Assembly: GCF_000576635.1 (NCBI RefSeq)
Contig: NZ_AVFL01000027.1
Coordinates: 21,218 to 85,217 of the forward strand
Length of the DNA: 64,000 nt
Source of the DNA: Skermanella stibiiresistens SB22
GTDB lineage: Bacteria > Pseudomonadota > Alphaproteobacteria > Azospirillales > Azospirillaceae
Reading direction: 5' to 3'
The notes below the pieces were generated by a model. That model made no database searches, had not been told where the DNA came from, and saw only the letters and a program-made list of their open reading frames with translations. Positions 27,701 to 39,525 of the stretch are shown piece by piece (position 1 is the stretch's first letter; every line of letters starts with the position of its first letter). Made by a program: the position numbers and the translations under genes.

Positions 27701-27934
27701 GATGTAGCGCAGATGGTCGAGACCGTTCATCTGCTGCTCGATGACCTGGGTCACCGTGCCTTCGACCGTCTGCGCGGACGCGCCCGGATACGTCGCGTTG
27801 ATGCGGACGGATGGCGGCGCGATCGAGGGGTACTGCTCGATCGGCAGCCCCAGGATGCTCAGGCCGCCCGCCAGCATGATCACGATCGCGATCACCCAGG
27901 CGAAGACCGGCCTGTCGATGAAATATTTGGACAT
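24791..27934 (-). CDS. RND multidrug efflux permease (HAE1, AcrB/MexB family)
   Basis: A full-length 1047-aa inner-membrane proton-driven transporter. The N-terminus is classical ([20 protein letters not shown]). Twelve membrane helices and two large periplasmic loops are present, and the proton-relay Asp pair sits in TM4 ([18 protein letters not shown]). The C-terminal half has [16 protein letters not shown] with the essential Lys. It should export drugs, dyes or lipophilic compounds. It lies between the adaptor gene (25 bases upstream) and the outer-membrane channel gene. Confidence 0.97.
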   Translation of the reverse strand: MSKYFIDRPVFAWVIAIVIMLAGGLSILGLPIEQYPSIAPPSVRINATYPGASAQTVEGTVTQVIEQQMNGLDHLRYISSNSDSSGTAQITLTFNPEADPDIAQVQVQNKLQLAMPRLPQEVQQQGVQVSKGNNTFLMVMGFVSSDGSKGQNDIADFVASNIQDPISRVSGVGTLTLFGAQHAMRVWLDPNKLISYGLTTTDVVGAITAQNAEVSAGQLGGSPAIPGQQLNATIIAQTRLETPEEFGRILVRVNQDGSQVRLSDVARIDVGAENFNTIARYNGKPAAGMGVSLATGANALDTAELVRARIEELKPFFPAGVEVVYPYDTTPFVKLSIEGVVHTLLEAIVLVFAIMYLFLQNFRATLIPTIAVPVVLLGTFGVLAAAGFTINTLTMFAMVLAIGLLVDDAIVVVENVERVMAEEGLSPKEATRKSMGQITGALIGIALVLSAVFVPMAFFSGSTGAIYRQFSLTVVSAMVLSVVVALVLTPALCATMLKPVKGHGQPRKGFFGWFNRTFDRGNAKYQRGVGHMVHRRGRYMLVYLLIVGGLAVLFLRLPSAFLPNEDQGVLFTQISLPPGATLERTLETVEAVEKHYLEDEKDYVQGAFAVAGFSFSGRGQNTAIVFSSLRDWSVRGSEEGAVSAIAGRAMGALSKVRDAMIFAFTPPAIIELGNATGFDMQLVDRGGLGHEALMKARGQLLGLASQNPALVGVRPNGLDDNPQLRIDIDREKASALGLSLADINTTLSATWGSAYVNDFIENGRVKRVYLQADAPYRMLPSDLDRWYMRNSAGEMVPFSTFSSTHWDYGSPRLERFNGVSSINIQGQAAPGVSSGEAITIMEDLARQLPQGISFEWQGLTYEERLSGAQAPALYAISILVVFLCLAALYESWSIPASVILVVPLGVLGAVIAAHLRGLPNDVYFQVGLLTTIGLSAKNAILIVEFAKDMHDEGMDLVEATIEACRQRLRPILMTSFAFILGVLPLAISTGAGSGSQNAIGVGVMGGMISATILAIFFVPVFFVAVLKLVARWAPKGHHPAPEPAQAD

Positions 27935-27959
27935 GATGGTTCCGTGACCTTCTTCGCCC

Positions 27960-29162
27960 TTACTGGGCCTTGGGGGCGCCGTCGGCCTGGGCCACCGCTC
28001 CGGGTTTCTCGGCGTCCAGCGCCACCGCCGTCACCGGGGCGCCGGGAGCGACCTTCTGGATGCCCTCGACCACGACGCGGTCGCCATCGGCGACACCCTC
28101 GGTGACCAGCCACTTGTCGCCGATCGCGCGTTCCGTCTTGACGGTCTTCTGCGAGGCTTTGCCGTCCTGGCCGACGGCCCAGACGAAGGCGCTGCCGTCG
28201 GGACGGCGCACCACGGCCGGCTGCGGGATCATGAAGACTCCCTCGGCGTTGCCCCAGTTGACCTTGGCCCGGACGAAGAGGCCGGGCAGCAACTCTTGGT
28301 TAGGGTTCGGAAAGACGGCGCGCAACCGGACGGAGCCGGTCGACTCGTCGACGCTGACCTCCGAGAACTGAAGCTCACCCTGCTGGCCATAGGGGGCGTC
28401 CTCCGATCCGCCGATGAACAGCGTCACCGGCGCCTTGCCCTCGACGCTCTGGATGGCGCCGTGGTTGACCGCCCGACGCAGCTTGAACATTTCGGCGCTG
28501 GATTGGGTGACGTCCACGAAGATCGGGTCGAGCTGGGTGACCGTCGCCAGGGTCTGGGTCTGGTTGGCGGTGACCAAGGCGCCCTCGGTCACGGTCGAAC
28601 GGCCGATCCGGCCCCTGATCGGTGACGACACCTTGGTGTAGTCCAGGTTGATCTGGGCGGTGCGGATCGACGCCTTGGCCGATGCCACCTGGGCCTCGCT
28701 CTCCAGCAGGGTCGCGGCGATGTCGTCGTAGTCCTGCTGGCTGACCGCGCGGGACTTCACCAGATCTCGATACCGCGCCGCCCTGGTCCGCGCCGAATTG
28801 GCCGTCGCATCGGCCCGCGCCAGTTCCGCCTTGGCGGTGTCGAGTGCCGCCTGATAGGGGGCGGGATCGATCTGGTAGAGTTGCTGCCCGGCCTTGACCT
28901 CGGCGCCCTCCACGAACAGCCGCTTCAGGATGATGCCGTTGACCTGCGGCCTGACCTCGGCCAAGCGCGCCGCCGTCGTCCGGCCGGGCAATTCCGTGGT
29001 GACTTCGACCGACTGAGGCCGCAGCGTGACGACACCGACCTCCGCTGGCGGCTTGGCCGGGCCACCCTGCTGAGCCAGCGCATCGGCACCACCACAACCC
29101 GCCGCGAGAACGAACATCGCAGCGGCAACCGAAGAGTTTCTGACTGGCCAGAAATTCATCAT
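27960..29162 (-). CDS. RND efflux periplasmic adaptor (AcrA/MexA family)
   Basis: A 400-aa lipoprotein adaptor linking the permease to the outer-membrane channel. The lipobox is VLAAGC after an N-terminal helix. It has the split lipoyl domain ([20 protein letters not shown]), an alpha-hairpin (residues about 105-165) and beta-barrel/membrane-proximal domains. First gene of the three-gene pump operon, which is divergent from a TetR gene with a palindromic operator between them. Met1 and Met2 are adjacent, so the start may be 29162 or 29159. Confidence 0.96.
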   Translation of the reverse strand: MMNFWPVRNSSVAAAMFVLAAGCGGADALAQQGGPAKPPAEVGVVTLRPQSVEVTTELPGRTTAARLAEVRPQVNGIILKRLFVEGAEVKAGQQLYQIDPAPYQAALDTAKAELARADATANSARTRAARYRDLVKSRAVSQQDYDDIAATLLESEAQVASAKASIRTAQINLDYTKVSSPIRGRIGRSTVTEGALVTANQTQTLATVTQLDPIFVDVTQSSAEMFKLRRAVNHGAIQSVEGKAPVTLFIGGSEDAPYGQQGELQFSEVSVDESTGSVRLRAVFPNPNQELLPGLFVRAKVNWGNAEGVFMIPQPAVVRRPDGSAFVWAVGQDGKASQKTVKTERAIGDKWLVTEGVADGDRVVVEGIQKVAPGAPVTAVALDAEKPGAVAQADGAPKAQ

Positions 29163-29230
29163 CGCAGCCTCATGACCTATCTGTATGTCTTAAAAGAGTG
29201 GTCCGGCCCGCTGGGTTTCGCATACCCGCA

Positions 29231-29267
29231 TTGAACGGATGGACTCTGTACTGTATGATACAGTACA
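29231..29267 (+). promoter_or_regulatory. tetR promoter overlapped by a palindromic operator
   Basis: TTGAAC (29231-29236), 17 bases, TATGAT (29254-29259). A perfect palindrome with 10-bp arms TGTACTGTAT / ATACAGTACA around one central base spans 29247-29267 and covers the -10 element. This is the expected layout for an autoregulated TetR repressor that also controls the divergent pump operon. Confidence 0.82.
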
Positions 29268-29990
29268 TGTTGCATGTGCAAAGAACAAGTCTGTCTGATC
29301 GTAGGATGCCGAATGGGAGGGGGGAACATGGGAGCCATGCGGGCCGGGGGAACCCGGCGATGACACTCGAGGGATGTTTCAAGCTGTGCGGGTCGCGGGG
29401 CGACGCCCGCCGCCAAGCCATCCTGGACGCCGCCTGGTCGCTGTTTCTGGAGAAGGGGTTCGAGCGTACCACCCTGGCGGACATAATCTCCCGGTCGGGT
29501 GGGTCAAGATCCACGGTGTATGAACATTTTGGGGACAAGGACGGCCTGTTCGAAACCGTCATCACCTTGAAGTGCGACGAGTTCGTCGAGCGCTTTCGCC
29601 ATATCCCGTTCAACGACAGCGATCCGGAGCGGGCGCTGACCGAGTTCGGCGTCAACTTCGCCCATGGCCTGCTAACGCCAGAGTGTCCCAAGATCATGCG
29701 GCTGCTGATCGCCAACGCCGATCACCTGCCCAAGGTGATCGACGTCTTCTTCAAGGGTGGCCCCACCGTGCTGCGGGGCATCCTGTCCGATTATCTGCGC
29801 TCGGCGACCGAGCGTGGCGAATTGCGCGTGGAGGATCCGGACCATGCCGCCGTCACCTTCATGGGGCTGCTGCATGGCGATCAGTATTTGAAGATGCTGC
29901 TCCGTCCGACCGATCTCGCCACGCCGGAGCAGATGACGCGGCATGTCGAGGGCGTGGTCAGGATCTTCCTGGACGGCGTGCGCGGCGACG

Positions 29991-31793
<1,803 letters not shown>

Positions 31794-32041
31794 TTCTTAA
31801 GGCGGGACCATCGCGCGTTCCATGTGATGCGAGGTAGCAAGGACAATTGGTCGCGCCTTCCGTGACTTTGCACCCGCTATGGTTATGGGCTAAACCGCTT
31901 TGTCGTGATCGAGGGTGCTTGTCGCGCTTGATTGTTCCCGGCGGGCCGGAACGTCGCGCGGTCGGGCCGCGCACTTGGAAGGTTCATCGGAATGGAAGAT
32001 CGGTCAGGGCTTGAGCCGATCGCGCGCGGCTGGTCCGCTCC

Positions 32042-34531
32042 ATGAGACGCCGCCCGTCGGATGGCCTGCTGCCGTTGATCGCGGCGGGCTTGGTGATTTC
32101 CATGGTCCTTGGTGGCCTTTTGCTGATCGACGGCGTGGAGGGTGGACGCTACCGCGAGCAGAGCTTCGCCGTGACGACCCAACAGGCGGCGGCGGTCCGC
32201 GCCCGCGTCGAGCAATCGCTGAACGCCCGGCTGTTCCTGGTCCGCAGCCTCGTCGCGATGGTTCGCGGCAACCCGGAATTGACGCAGGGCGAGTTCGAGG
32301 AAGTGGCGGCCGCCGCCGCCGAGGGAATCTCCGGCGTGCGCGGTCTGGCGCTCGCCCGCAACGCCATCGCGACCCATTTCTTCCCGCTGGCCGGCAACGA
32401 GCAGGCGATCGGGCATGACCTGCTGGCCGATCCGAATCGGCGCGGCGCCATCCTGGAGGTGATCGACAGGCGCCGGTTCCTGCTCCAGGGGCCCTTGCCT
32501 CTGCTCCAGGGCGGCGAGGCCGTGATCGGCCGGCTGCCCGTCGTCCTGCCCGATCCCGGGACGCCGGTGGTGGCGCGCGAGGCGACGTCCGGTTCATCCG
32601 CCGGAAGCGGAAGGGTGTGGGGGCTGGCCGTCATCATCATCGATGTCGAAACCATCCTGCGCGAGGCCGGCGTGGTGGGTGGCGGGGATGGCGCGGTGGA
32701 ATTCGCGCTGCGCGGGCGCGATGGCCTGGGCGCCTCCGGCGATGTCTTCCTGGGCAGGGCGGGGCTGTTCGGCGAGGCTCCCGTGCTGGCCGACATCACG
32801 CTGCCCAACGGCTCCTGGCAATTGGGCGCGCTGCCCCAGGGTGGCTGGTCCCGCCAGTCACCCCACGCCACCACCCTACGCCTCCTGGGGGTGGCGTTGG
32901 CGGCGGCCTGCGGCTTCGCCGCGTGGCGGCTGGTCCGCGACCCCATCTGTCTGCGCCGTGACGTGGCCGCCGCGCGCGAGAGCGTGCTGGTCAGCGAACG
33001 CCGCCAGTCGATGCTGGTCGAGAGCGTCGAGGACTACGCCATCTACATGCTCGGCGCCAATGGCGCGGTGGCGAGTTGGAACAACGGCGCGTTCCGGATC
33101 ATGGGACATTCGACCGAGGAGGTGATGGGGCGGTCCCACGCGCTGTTCTATCCGCCCGACGCGGCGCAGGCCGGCTTGCCCGAATCGGAACTCGCCGCCG
33201 CCCGTCGGCGGGGACGCCACTCGGTGGAGCGCTGGCACCTGCGGAAGGACGGAACCCGGTTCCTGGGCGTCACGACGATCGCGGCGATCCGGCCCGGCGA
33301 GGGGGCCGGTGGAGGAGCCGGGGAGGGGAGCGGCGACGCTCAGCCGCTGGGTTTCTCGGTCGTGACCCACGACCTGACGCAGCGCATCCAGATCGAGAGC
33401 AGCCTGCGGGAGAGCAACCGGCGTTTCCATGACATCGTCGGCGTCGCCGGCGAATTCATCTGGGAGAGCGACGCCAAGGGGCGCTACACCTTCGTCAGCG
33501 AGCGTGTCCTGGACGTCCTGGGACATAGTCCCGCCGAACTGCTGCACTGCGCCATGGTCGACCTGATGGTGCCGGAGGATGGCGTCCGCGTCGCGGCGCT
33601 GCTGCGCGACCACGCAAGCACCGGACGGCCGTTCCGCCACGAGGAGTTCCGCTGCCTGGGCAAGGACGGCGGGATGGTCTGGCTGTGGGGCAGCGGCATA
33701 CCCGTTTCGCGCGCCGACGGTGAGGTCATCGGCTTCCGCGGGGTGGCGCAGGATATTTCGGACCAGAAGCTGATCGAGAACCGGCTGCGCCGGACCGTGG
33801 AGAAGCTGGAGCGGTCGAACGTCGAGCTGACGCGCTTCGCCGAGGTCGCCGCCCATGACCTCCAGGAGCCCCTGCGGATCATGGTCAGCTACGCCGATCT
33901 GCTGTCACGCCGCTACGCCGGGCGAATGGACAAGGACGCCGACGATTTCCTGGGCTTCATCGTCGACAGCAGCGTCCGGATGAAGAGTCTGATCCAGGAT
34001 CTGCTGCGCTATTCGCTGATCGAGCGGAGCGATCCGCCCGCGTCCCTGGCCGATATCGGCGCCTGCATCCGCGAGGCGGCGGCCGAGTTCAAGGACATCG
34101 TCCACGCGATCGGCGCGCGGCTGGAGCTTCCGGACTGGGCCCCACAGGTGCCGGGCGACGTCCGGCAGTTCACCGAGGTCTTCCGGAACCTGCTGGCGAA
34201 CGCCATCGAGTACCGCTCGCCCGACCGCGATCTGGTCATCACGGTCGCGGTCAAGCCGATCGGGGCGGCCTGGGAACTATCGGTCACCGACAATGGCATC
34301 GGGATCGAGCACCAATACTACCACCGCATCTTCGTCGTGTTCGAACGCCTCCACACCCAGCGCACCCATCCCGGGACGGGCATTGGTCTGGCGATCTGCA
34401 AGAAGATCGTCGAGCGCCATGGTGGAACCATGTCCGTGACGTCCGATCCCGGCATCGGCTCGACCTTCTTCCTGACGCTTCCCGCCGCCGCGGCGGATGA
34501 GCACGGGGCGCCGGTGGCGCTTGCCGAGTGA
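32042..34531 (+). CDS. CHASE-PAS-PAS sensor histidine kinase
   Basis: An 829-aa transmembrane kinase. TM1 is at residues 10-30, then a CHASE-like extracytoplasmic domain (about 40-275), TM2 at 280-296, PAS1 (about 320-450), PAS2 with PAC (about 455-580), HisKA with H605 (AAHDLQEPLRIMVSY) and HATPase_c (LLANAIEYRS, DNGIGIEHQ, GTGIGLAICKKIV). CHASE domains sense small extracellular molecules such as cytokinin-like compounds in known members; the ligand here is unknown. It is first in a run with a single-domain response regulator and a diguanylate cyclase, so probably one signalling unit. Confidence 0.92.
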   Translation: MRRRPSDGLLPLIAAGLVISMVLGGLLLIDGVEGGRYREQSFAVTTQQAAAVRARVEQSLNARLFLVRSLVAMVRGNPELTQGEFEEVAAAAAEGISGVRGLALARNAIATHFFPLAGNEQAIGHDLLADPNRRGAILEVIDRRRFLLQGPLPLLQGGEAVIGRLPVVLPDPGTPVVAREATSGSSAGSGRVWGLAVIIIDVETILREAGVVGGGDGAVEFALRGRDGLGASGDVFLGRAGLFGEAPVLADITLPNGSWQLGALPQGGWSRQSPHATTLRLLGVALAAACGFAAWRLVRDPICLRRDVAAARESVLVSERRQSMLVESVEDYAIYMLGANGAVASWNNGAFRIMGHSTEEVMGRSHALFYPPDAAQAGLPESELAAARRRGRHSVERWHLRKDGTRFLGVTTIAAIRPGEGAGGGAGEGSGDAQPLGFSVVTHDLTQRIQIESSLRESNRRFHDIVGVAGEFIWESDAKGRYTFVSERVLDVLGHSPAELLHCAMVDLMVPEDGVRVAALLRDHASTGRPFRHEEFRCLGKDGGMVWLWGSGIPVSRADGEVIGFRGVAQDISDQKLIENRLRRTVEKLERSNVELTRFAEVAAHDLQEPLRIMVSYADLLSRRYAGRMDKDADDFLGFIVDSSVRMKSLIQDLLRYSLIERSDPPASLADIGACIREAAAEFKDIVHAIGARLELPDWAPQVPGDVRQFTEVFRNLLANAIEYRSPDRDLVITVAVKPIGAAWELSVTDNGIGIEHQYYHRIFVVFERLHTQRTHPGTGIGLAICKKIVERHGGTMSVTSDPGIGSTFFLTLPAAAADEHGAPVALAE

Positions 34532-34571
34532 TCGGCGATCGCATAAGGGCTTACCTCTTTTTCTCGAACGG

Positions 34572-35027
34572 ATGGATGTTCCCAGCGTGCGCGACCTTTC
34601 CCAGGGCTTGAACATCCTTCTGGTCGAAGACAACCCCGCCGACGCGCGGCTGGTCGCGGAGGTCATGAAGGAGGGCAGGTTCCACGCCGTCCTCCACCAC
34701 GTCGAGGACGGCGTGGAGGCCATGGCGTTCCTGCGCCAAGAACCTCCGTTCGAGAACAAGCCGCGGCCCGATCTGCTGCTGCTGGATCTCAACATGCCGC
34801 GGAAGGACGGTTGGGAGGTGCTGGAGGAAATCCGCGCCGATGATGCCCTGGCGACGCTGCCCGTGATCATCCTGACCACCTCCGACGTGCATTCCGACGT
34901 GCGGCGGGCCTATAGCCGGCATGCCAACTGCTTCCTGACCAAACCGGTCGAGCTGGATGAGTTCATCAAGATGATCACCCTGCTGAAGGACTTCTGGCTC
35001 ACCGCCGTCCGCTTGCCCGGCGCTTGA
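34572..35027 (+). CDS. Single-domain response regulator (Rcp1-like)
   Basis: A 151-aa stand-alone receiver. The acidic pocket is E19/D20, the phospho-acceptor is D72 (LLLDLNMPRKDGWEV), the switch Thr is at 102/103, and the conserved Lys is K124 (FLTKPV). It has the extra loop before the acceptor typical of Rcp1, the partner of cyanobacterial phytochrome Cph1. It follows the CHASE kinase by 40 bases and should take phosphoryl groups from it (or from the divergent kinase). The start at MDVPSV is chosen; the upstream frame overlaps the kinase. Confidence 0.93.
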   Translation: MDVPSVRDLSQGLNILLVEDNPADARLVAEVMKEGRFHAVLHHVEDGVEAMAFLRQEPPFENKPRPDLLLLDLNMPRKDGWEVLEEIRADDALATLPVIILTTSDVHSDVRRAYSRHANCFLTKPVELDEFIKMITLLKDFWLTAVRLPGA

Positions 35028-35044
35028 GGTTTCCGGGACGCGGC

Positions 35045-36337
35045 ATGTCCGAACCCCCGCCCATACGGGTCCTCCTGGTCGAGGACAATCCCGGCGACGC
35101 CCGGCTCGTGCGCGAACTGTTGCGCGACGAGGATGCCGGCAGGTTCGTCATCGACCATGTGGACTCCTTGAGGGCCGCCGGGGAGCGGCTCGCCGAAGGC
35201 ACCTGCGACGTGGTCTTACTCGACCTTTCGTTGCCGGACAGCCGAGGGTTCGGCACCATCAGCAGCATCCGCGCCCAGGCGCCCCGGCTGCCCCTGATCG
35301 TCCTGACCGGATTGGACGACGTCGATTTCGCGGTGGCCGCCGTGGAGGCCGGTGCCCAGGACTTTCTGGTCAAGGGCCAGTTCGAGGGCGGCACGATCCG
35401 CCGCGCGATCCTCTACGCGATCACTCGGCTGGCCTTGGAGGAGCGCGTCCGCCTGTCGGAGGAGCGTTTGAAAGGGATCATCGAGCTGGCGCATGATGGG
35501 ATCGTCGTGATCGACGGCGATCACCGGATCTCGATGTTCAATCCCGCCGCCGAACGCCTGTTCGGCTACCGGGCGGACGAGATCCTGGGCCAGCCGATCG
35601 ACCTGCTGCTGCCGACCGCGGCGCGCCCCCACCACGGCCGACAAATGGAAGCCTTCGCGGCGGCGCGGGACAGTTCCCGCCCGATGACCGAACGTCCGAC
35701 CGTGACGGGGCTGCGCCGCGATGGAACCGAGTTCGCGGCCGAGGTTTCGATCTCGCACTTCGCCTCACCGGATGGCCGGCTGTTCACCGCCGTGGTGCGG
35801 GACATCACCGACCGCAGGCGGGCGGAGGAGGAATTGCACCGGCTGGCCACCACGGACCCCCTGACTGGAGCGGCCAACCGACGCGCTTTCATGGAGCGCG
35901 CCGATTTGGAGCTGGCGCGCATGCGCCGGTATGGCGATGCCGTGTCGCTGGTCATGCTCGATGTCGATCACTTCAAGCGGGTCAACGACCGCCACGGCCA
36001 CGCCGCCGGCGATACCGCGCTGACATTGCTGGTCGAGGAGTGCGGCGGCCAGCTGCGCGACACCGACCTGATCGGCCGGCTGGGAGGCGAGGAGTTCGCG
36101 CTACTGCTGACCGGGGCCACCGCCGAGGCCGCTTTCCAGATCGCCGAGCGGGTCCGTCACACCATCGCCGCCCGGGTGGTGGAGGTGGAGGGCACCAGTT
36201 TCAGCCTGACCGTGAGCATGGGTGTCTCTGGCTGCCGGGACGACGACATCAGCATCGAGCAGGCCCTTGGCCGCGCCGACCACGCCCTGTACCAAGCCAA
36301 GGCGAGGGGACGCGACCGCAGCGTGATGGCGGCCTGA
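35045..36337 (+). CDS. REC-PAS-GGDEF diguanylate cyclase
   Basis: A 430-aa response regulator. REC domain at 1-120 (acceptor D60, Lys110), PAS at about 140-255, and GGDEF at about 265-428. The active-site motif is GGEEF at 347-351, and the RxxD inhibitory I-site (RDTD, 338-341) lies exactly five residues before it, so both activity and product inhibition are expected. It would make cyclic di-GMP when phosphorylated by the upstream kinase. It begins 17 bases after the Rcp1-like gene. Confidence 0.94.
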   Translation: MSEPPPIRVLLVEDNPGDARLVRELLRDEDAGRFVIDHVDSLRAAGERLAEGTCDVVLLDLSLPDSRGFGTISSIRAQAPRLPLIVLTGLDDVDFAVAAVEAGAQDFLVKGQFEGGTIRRAILYAITRLALEERVRLSEERLKGIIELAHDGIVVIDGDHRISMFNPAAERLFGYRADEILGQPIDLLLPTAARPHHGRQMEAFAAARDSSRPMTERPTVTGLRRDGTEFAAEVSISHFASPDGRLFTAVVRDITDRRRAEEELHRLATTDPLTGAANRRAFMERADLELARMRRYGDAVSLVMLDVDHFKRVNDRHGHAAGDTALTLLVEECGGQLRDTDLIGRLGGEEFALLLTGATAEAAFQIAERVRHTIAARVVEVEGTSFSLTVSMGVSGCRDDDISIEQALGRADHALYQAKARGRDRSVMAA

Positions 36338-36364
36338 GCACGCCTCCCGGTCACCGTCTCCAGA

Positions 36365-37393
36365 TCACTTCCAGCCGGCGCGATCCATGATCTTGAGGGC
36401 TTCCTCGTTGTTCTTGCCGAAGACGGAGGCGTTCAACTCGTCCTCCTTGAAGGTGCCCCACGAGGCGATCACCGGCGAGATCTCGGCCTGCTTCGACACG
36501 GGATACTCGTAGTTGCCCTCGGCGAAGATCTTCTGGGCGGGCGGGCTGACCAGGTATTCCAGGAACTTGACCGCGTTCTCGCGGTTCGGCGCGTTCTTCA
36601 GGATGCCGGCGCCGCTGATGTTGACGTGGGTGCCCCGGTTGTTCTGGTTGGGGAAGAAGACGCCGACCTTCTCGGCCACGGCCTTGTCTTCCGGCTTGGA
36701 CGATCCGGCGATGCGGCCGAAATAATAGGTGTTGCTGACCGCGATGTCGCCTTCGCCGGCGGCGACGGCCTTGATCTGGTCGCTGTCACCGCCCTGGGGC
36801 GGGCGGGCGAGGTTGGCCACGACGCCGCGCGCCCAATCCTCGGTCGCCTTCTCGCCATCGGCGGCCAGGATGGAGCCGGCCAGCGACTGGTTGTAGACGT
36901 TGGTCGAGGAGCGGATCAGCACGCGGCCCTTCCACTTGGGATCGGCCAGATCCTCGTAGGTCGACAGCTCGGACGGCTTGACCGCCGCCTTGTTGTAGAT
37001 GATGACCCGCGCGCGCTTGGTCAGGCCGAACCAGAGGCCGTTCGGCTCCCGCAGGTGTGCCGGGACGGTCTCCTCCAGGATCTTCGACTTGGTCGGCTGG
37101 AGAATGTCGGCCTCTTGGGCGCGCCACAACCGGCCGGCGTCGACCGTGACCAGGATGTCGGCGGGGCTGTTGGAGCCTTCGGTCCGGATGCGCTCGATCA
37201 GCTCGTCGTCGCGGCCTTCGATGATGTTGACCTTGATGCCGGTCTGCTGGGTGAAGTTCGAGTACAACGCCTTGTCGGTGTCGTAATGGCGTGACGAGTA
37301 GACGTTGACGTCAGCCGCCAAAGCGCCGAAGGCGGTGCCCAGCATGACGGCGCCGAATGTGGCGGCAAGCGAGCCGCGTGCGAAAATGTTCAT
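36365..37393 (-). CDS. Fe(3+) ABC transporter substrate-binding protein (FutA/FbpA-like)
   Basis: A 342-aa periplasmic binding protein with a Sec signal peptide (residues 1-26, cut after GALAA). It is of the ferric-iron family: mature start DVNVYSSRHYDTD, and NTYYFGRI carries the paired Tyr ligands of iron. No permease or ATPase gene adjoins, so this is an orphan binding protein whose partner is elsewhere. Two Fur-like boxes upstream suggest iron repression. Confidence 0.93.
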   Translation of the reverse strand: MNIFARGSLAATFGAVMLGTAFGALAADVNVYSSRHYDTDKALYSNFTQQTGIKVNIIEGRDDELIERIRTEGSNSPADILVTVDAGRLWRAQEADILQPTKSKILEETVPAHLREPNGLWFGLTKRARVIIYNKAAVKPSELSTYEDLADPKWKGRVLIRSSTNVYNQSLAGSILAADGEKATEDWARGVVANLARPPQGGDSDQIKAVAAGEGDIAVSNTYYFGRIAGSSKPEDKAVAEKVGVFFPNQNNRGTHVNISGAGILKNAPNRENAVKFLEYLVSPPAQKIFAEGNYEYPVSKQAEISPVIASWGTFKEDELNASVFGKNNEEALKIMDRAGWK

Positions 37394-37419
37394 CGGGTCC
37401 CCTCAACAGGCAGGCAAGA

Positions 37420-37436
37420 TTGAGATGCGTTCGCAA
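37420..37436. promoter_or_regulatory. Fur-like box 1 upstream of the iron-binding protein gene
   Basis: TTGAGATGCGTTCGCAA, sharing the pattern TTGAGA-x-GC-x-TT-x-GCA with box 2 sixty bases further upstream. It lies within the likely 5' untranslated region or start site, 26 bases before the ATG. Confidence 0.55.
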
Positions 37437-37467
37437 TCGCGGCACCATGTTGGGCCAAGGGGTGGCC

Positions 37468-37496
37468 TGTCAAGTGAGCTTGAGAAGCATTTGCAG
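37468..37496 (-). promoter_or_regulatory. Fur-like box 2 and -35 element
   Basis: TTGAGAAGCATTTGCAG at 37480-37496 matches box 1 in pattern. A minus-strand TTGACA lies just downstream (37473-37468), with a weak CATGGT 18 bases further on. A repressor at this box would sit directly upstream of the -35. Confidence 0.5.
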
Positions 37497-37564
37497 AGAT
37501 AAGACGCGGCCCATGGCCGCGCCCCATGCCAACACCCAATGCCAAACCAATCGAGGCCGCCGCC

Positions 37565-39454
37565 TCAACCGGCCCGGCGGCGTCCGGCGTTGCCCCGACG
37601 GTTGCCCGACGCCGGAGCCCGGCTGTCCTCGTCGAACAGCTCGGCCAGCTTCTCCATCATGGTGCCGCCCAGCTGTTCGGCGTCGACGATGGTCACGGCG
37701 CGCCGGTAATAGCGGGTGACGTCGTGGCCGATGCCGATCGCGACCAGCTCCACCGGCGAGCGCGTCTCGATCGTCTCGATCACCTGCCGCAGGTGACGCT
37801 CCAGGTAGTTGCCGGAGTTGACCGACAGCGTGGAGTCGTCGACCGGCGCCCCGTCGGAGATCACCATCAGGATGCGCCGCTGCTCGGGCCGGGCCATCAG
37901 CCGGTTATGCGCCCAGAGCAGCGCCTCGCCGTCGATGTTCTCCTTCAGGATGCCCTCGCGCAGCATCAGGCCCAGATTCTTGCGGGCCCGGCGCCACGGC
38001 GCGTCGGCGTTCTTGTAGACGATGTGGCGCAGGTCGTTGAGGCGGCCCGGATTGGCGGGCTTGCCCCGGCTGATCCACCGCTCGCGCGACTGGCCGCCCT
38101 TCCAGGCGCGGGTGGTGAAGCCCAGGATCTCGACCTTGACGGCGCAGCGCTCCAGCGTGCGGGCCAGGATGTCGGCGCTCATCGCGGCGATCGTGATCGG
38201 CCGGCCCCGCATGGAACCCGAGTTGTCGATCAGCAGCCCGACCACGGTGTCGCGGAAGTCGGTCTCCTTCTCGCGCTTGAACGACAGCGGCAGCACGGGA
38301 TTGACCACGACGCGGCTGAGCCGGGCGGCGTCCAGCAGGCCGTCGTCCAGGTCGAACTCCCAGGCGCGGGTCTGCTTGGCCAGCAGGCGGCGCTGAAGCC
38401 GGTTCGCCAGCCGGGAGATGACGCCCTGCAGGTGCTGGAGCTGCTGGTCGAGCAGCGCCCGCAGCCGGGTCAGCTCGTCCGGGTCGCATAGGTCGTCGGC
38501 CTCGACCACCTCGTCGAATTCCAAGGTGAACGACTTGTAGGCGTCGGGATCGATCTCGTTGCGCCGGTCGCGGTCCGGGCGCCAGGGCTGGCCAGGCGAG
38601 CCCGGTTCCTCGGACCCGCCGCCCTCGGCCATCTCCCCGTCCATCTGGTCGGTACCCTCGCCGCCGTCGTCCTGGTCGACCTCGCGGGTGTCGGGTTGGG
38701 TCATGCTCTCGGTCTGGCTGGTCGAGTCCTCGCCGCCGCGCGACTGCCCGTCGTTCGGTTCGTTCTCGTCCTGATCGCCGTTCTGTTCGTCCTCGTCGTC
38801 CTCCTCGGTGGCCTCCGGCTCGCCGCCGACCTCCATGTCCAGGTGGGACAGCAGCTTGCGGACCTCGCGGGCATAGCCGTCCTGATTGTCCAGGAGTGCC
38901 GCCAGATCGTTCATCTCCGTGCCGATCCGCTCCTCGACCCAGGGCCGCCACAGATCGACCGCCGCCTGCGCGGTGGCGGGCGGCGGGGCTCCCGTCAGGG
39001 CCTCGCGCGCCAGCAGCCGCATCACCTCGGACAGGGGGGCCTGGTCGCGCTCGGTCATCCGCTCGAAGCCCTGGCGGCGGTACCGCTCGTCCAGCGCCGC
39101 TCCCAGGTTGGCCGCGACACCCGGCATGGCGCGGCAGCCCAGCGCCTCGCAGCGCGCCTGCTCCAGCGCCTCGAACGCGGCGCGGGCGGTGTCCCCGGTC
39201 GGCATCCGCTGGGTGTGGATGCCGTTGTCGTGGTGGCGCAGGCGCAACGCCACCGCGTCGGCGGCACCGCGCAGGGTCGCCACGTCGCGGGGGTTGAGGT
39301 CGCGCGCCGGCATCGGAACCCGCACCCGCGTCCCGGCCACGCCCGGCGGCTCGCCGCTGAAGCCGATCTGGAGATCGTTCCGCTCCGCGATGGCCCGGAT
39401 GGCGGCCGACGTGGCGCGCTTGAAGATCTCCACGGGGTTTTCTTTGTCGGACAT
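37565..39454 (-). CDS. cobT: Cobaltochelatase subunit CobT
   Basis: A 629-aa subunit of the aerobic cobaltochelatase (CobNST), which inserts cobalt into hydrogenobyrinic acid a,c-diamide. It shows a long acidic linker (residues about 215-300, Asp/Glu/Gln runs) and a C-terminal von Willebrand A domain with MIDAS motif DNSGSMRG. Length equals the family (about 630). The start at 39454 ([14 protein letters not shown]) matches the family; the frame is open further upstream but unlike coding sequence. The large subunit CobN is not in the window. CobS is encoded 71 bases upstream. Confidence 0.96.
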   Translation of the reverse strand: MSDKENPVEIFKRATSAAIRAIAERNDLQIGFSGEPPGVAGTRVRVPMPARDLNPRDVATLRGAADAVALRLRHHDNGIHTQRMPTGDTARAAFEALEQARCEALGCRAMPGVAANLGAALDERYRRQGFERMTERDQAPLSEVMRLLAREALTGAPPPATAQAAVDLWRPWVEERIGTEMNDLAALLDNQDGYAREVRKLLSHLDMEVGGEPEATEEDDEDEQNGDQDENEPNDGQSRGGEDSTSQTESMTQPDTREVDQDDGGEGTDQMDGEMAEGGGSEEPGSPGQPWRPDRDRRNEIDPDAYKSFTLEFDEVVEADDLCDPDELTRLRALLDQQLQHLQGVISRLANRLQRRLLAKQTRAWEFDLDDGLLDAARLSRVVVNPVLPLSFKREKETDFRDTVVGLLIDNSGSMRGRPITIAAMSADILARTLERCAVKVEILGFTTRAWKGGQSRERWISRGKPANPGRLNDLRHIVYKNADAPWRRARKNLGLMLREGILKENIDGEALLWAHNRLMARPEQRRILMVISDGAPVDDSTLSVNSGNYLERHLRQVIETIETRSPVELVAIGIGHDVTRYYRRAVTIVDAEQLGGTMMEKLAELFDEDSRAPASGNRRGNAGRRRAG

Positions 39455-39525
39455 ATCTATCTTCAAAGGGTTGCGGGCTTCAGGGGATCGCGGGCCGTGA
39501 GGCGTCGTTTCCGGGGGCGGGAGCC

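Noticed and set aside
24821..28105. 1094-codon open frame on the plus strand opposite the RND pump genes
   Set aside because: It is the antisense shadow of the permease gene; it is rich in Asp/Arg/Gln/Gly/His and has no recognisable domain.
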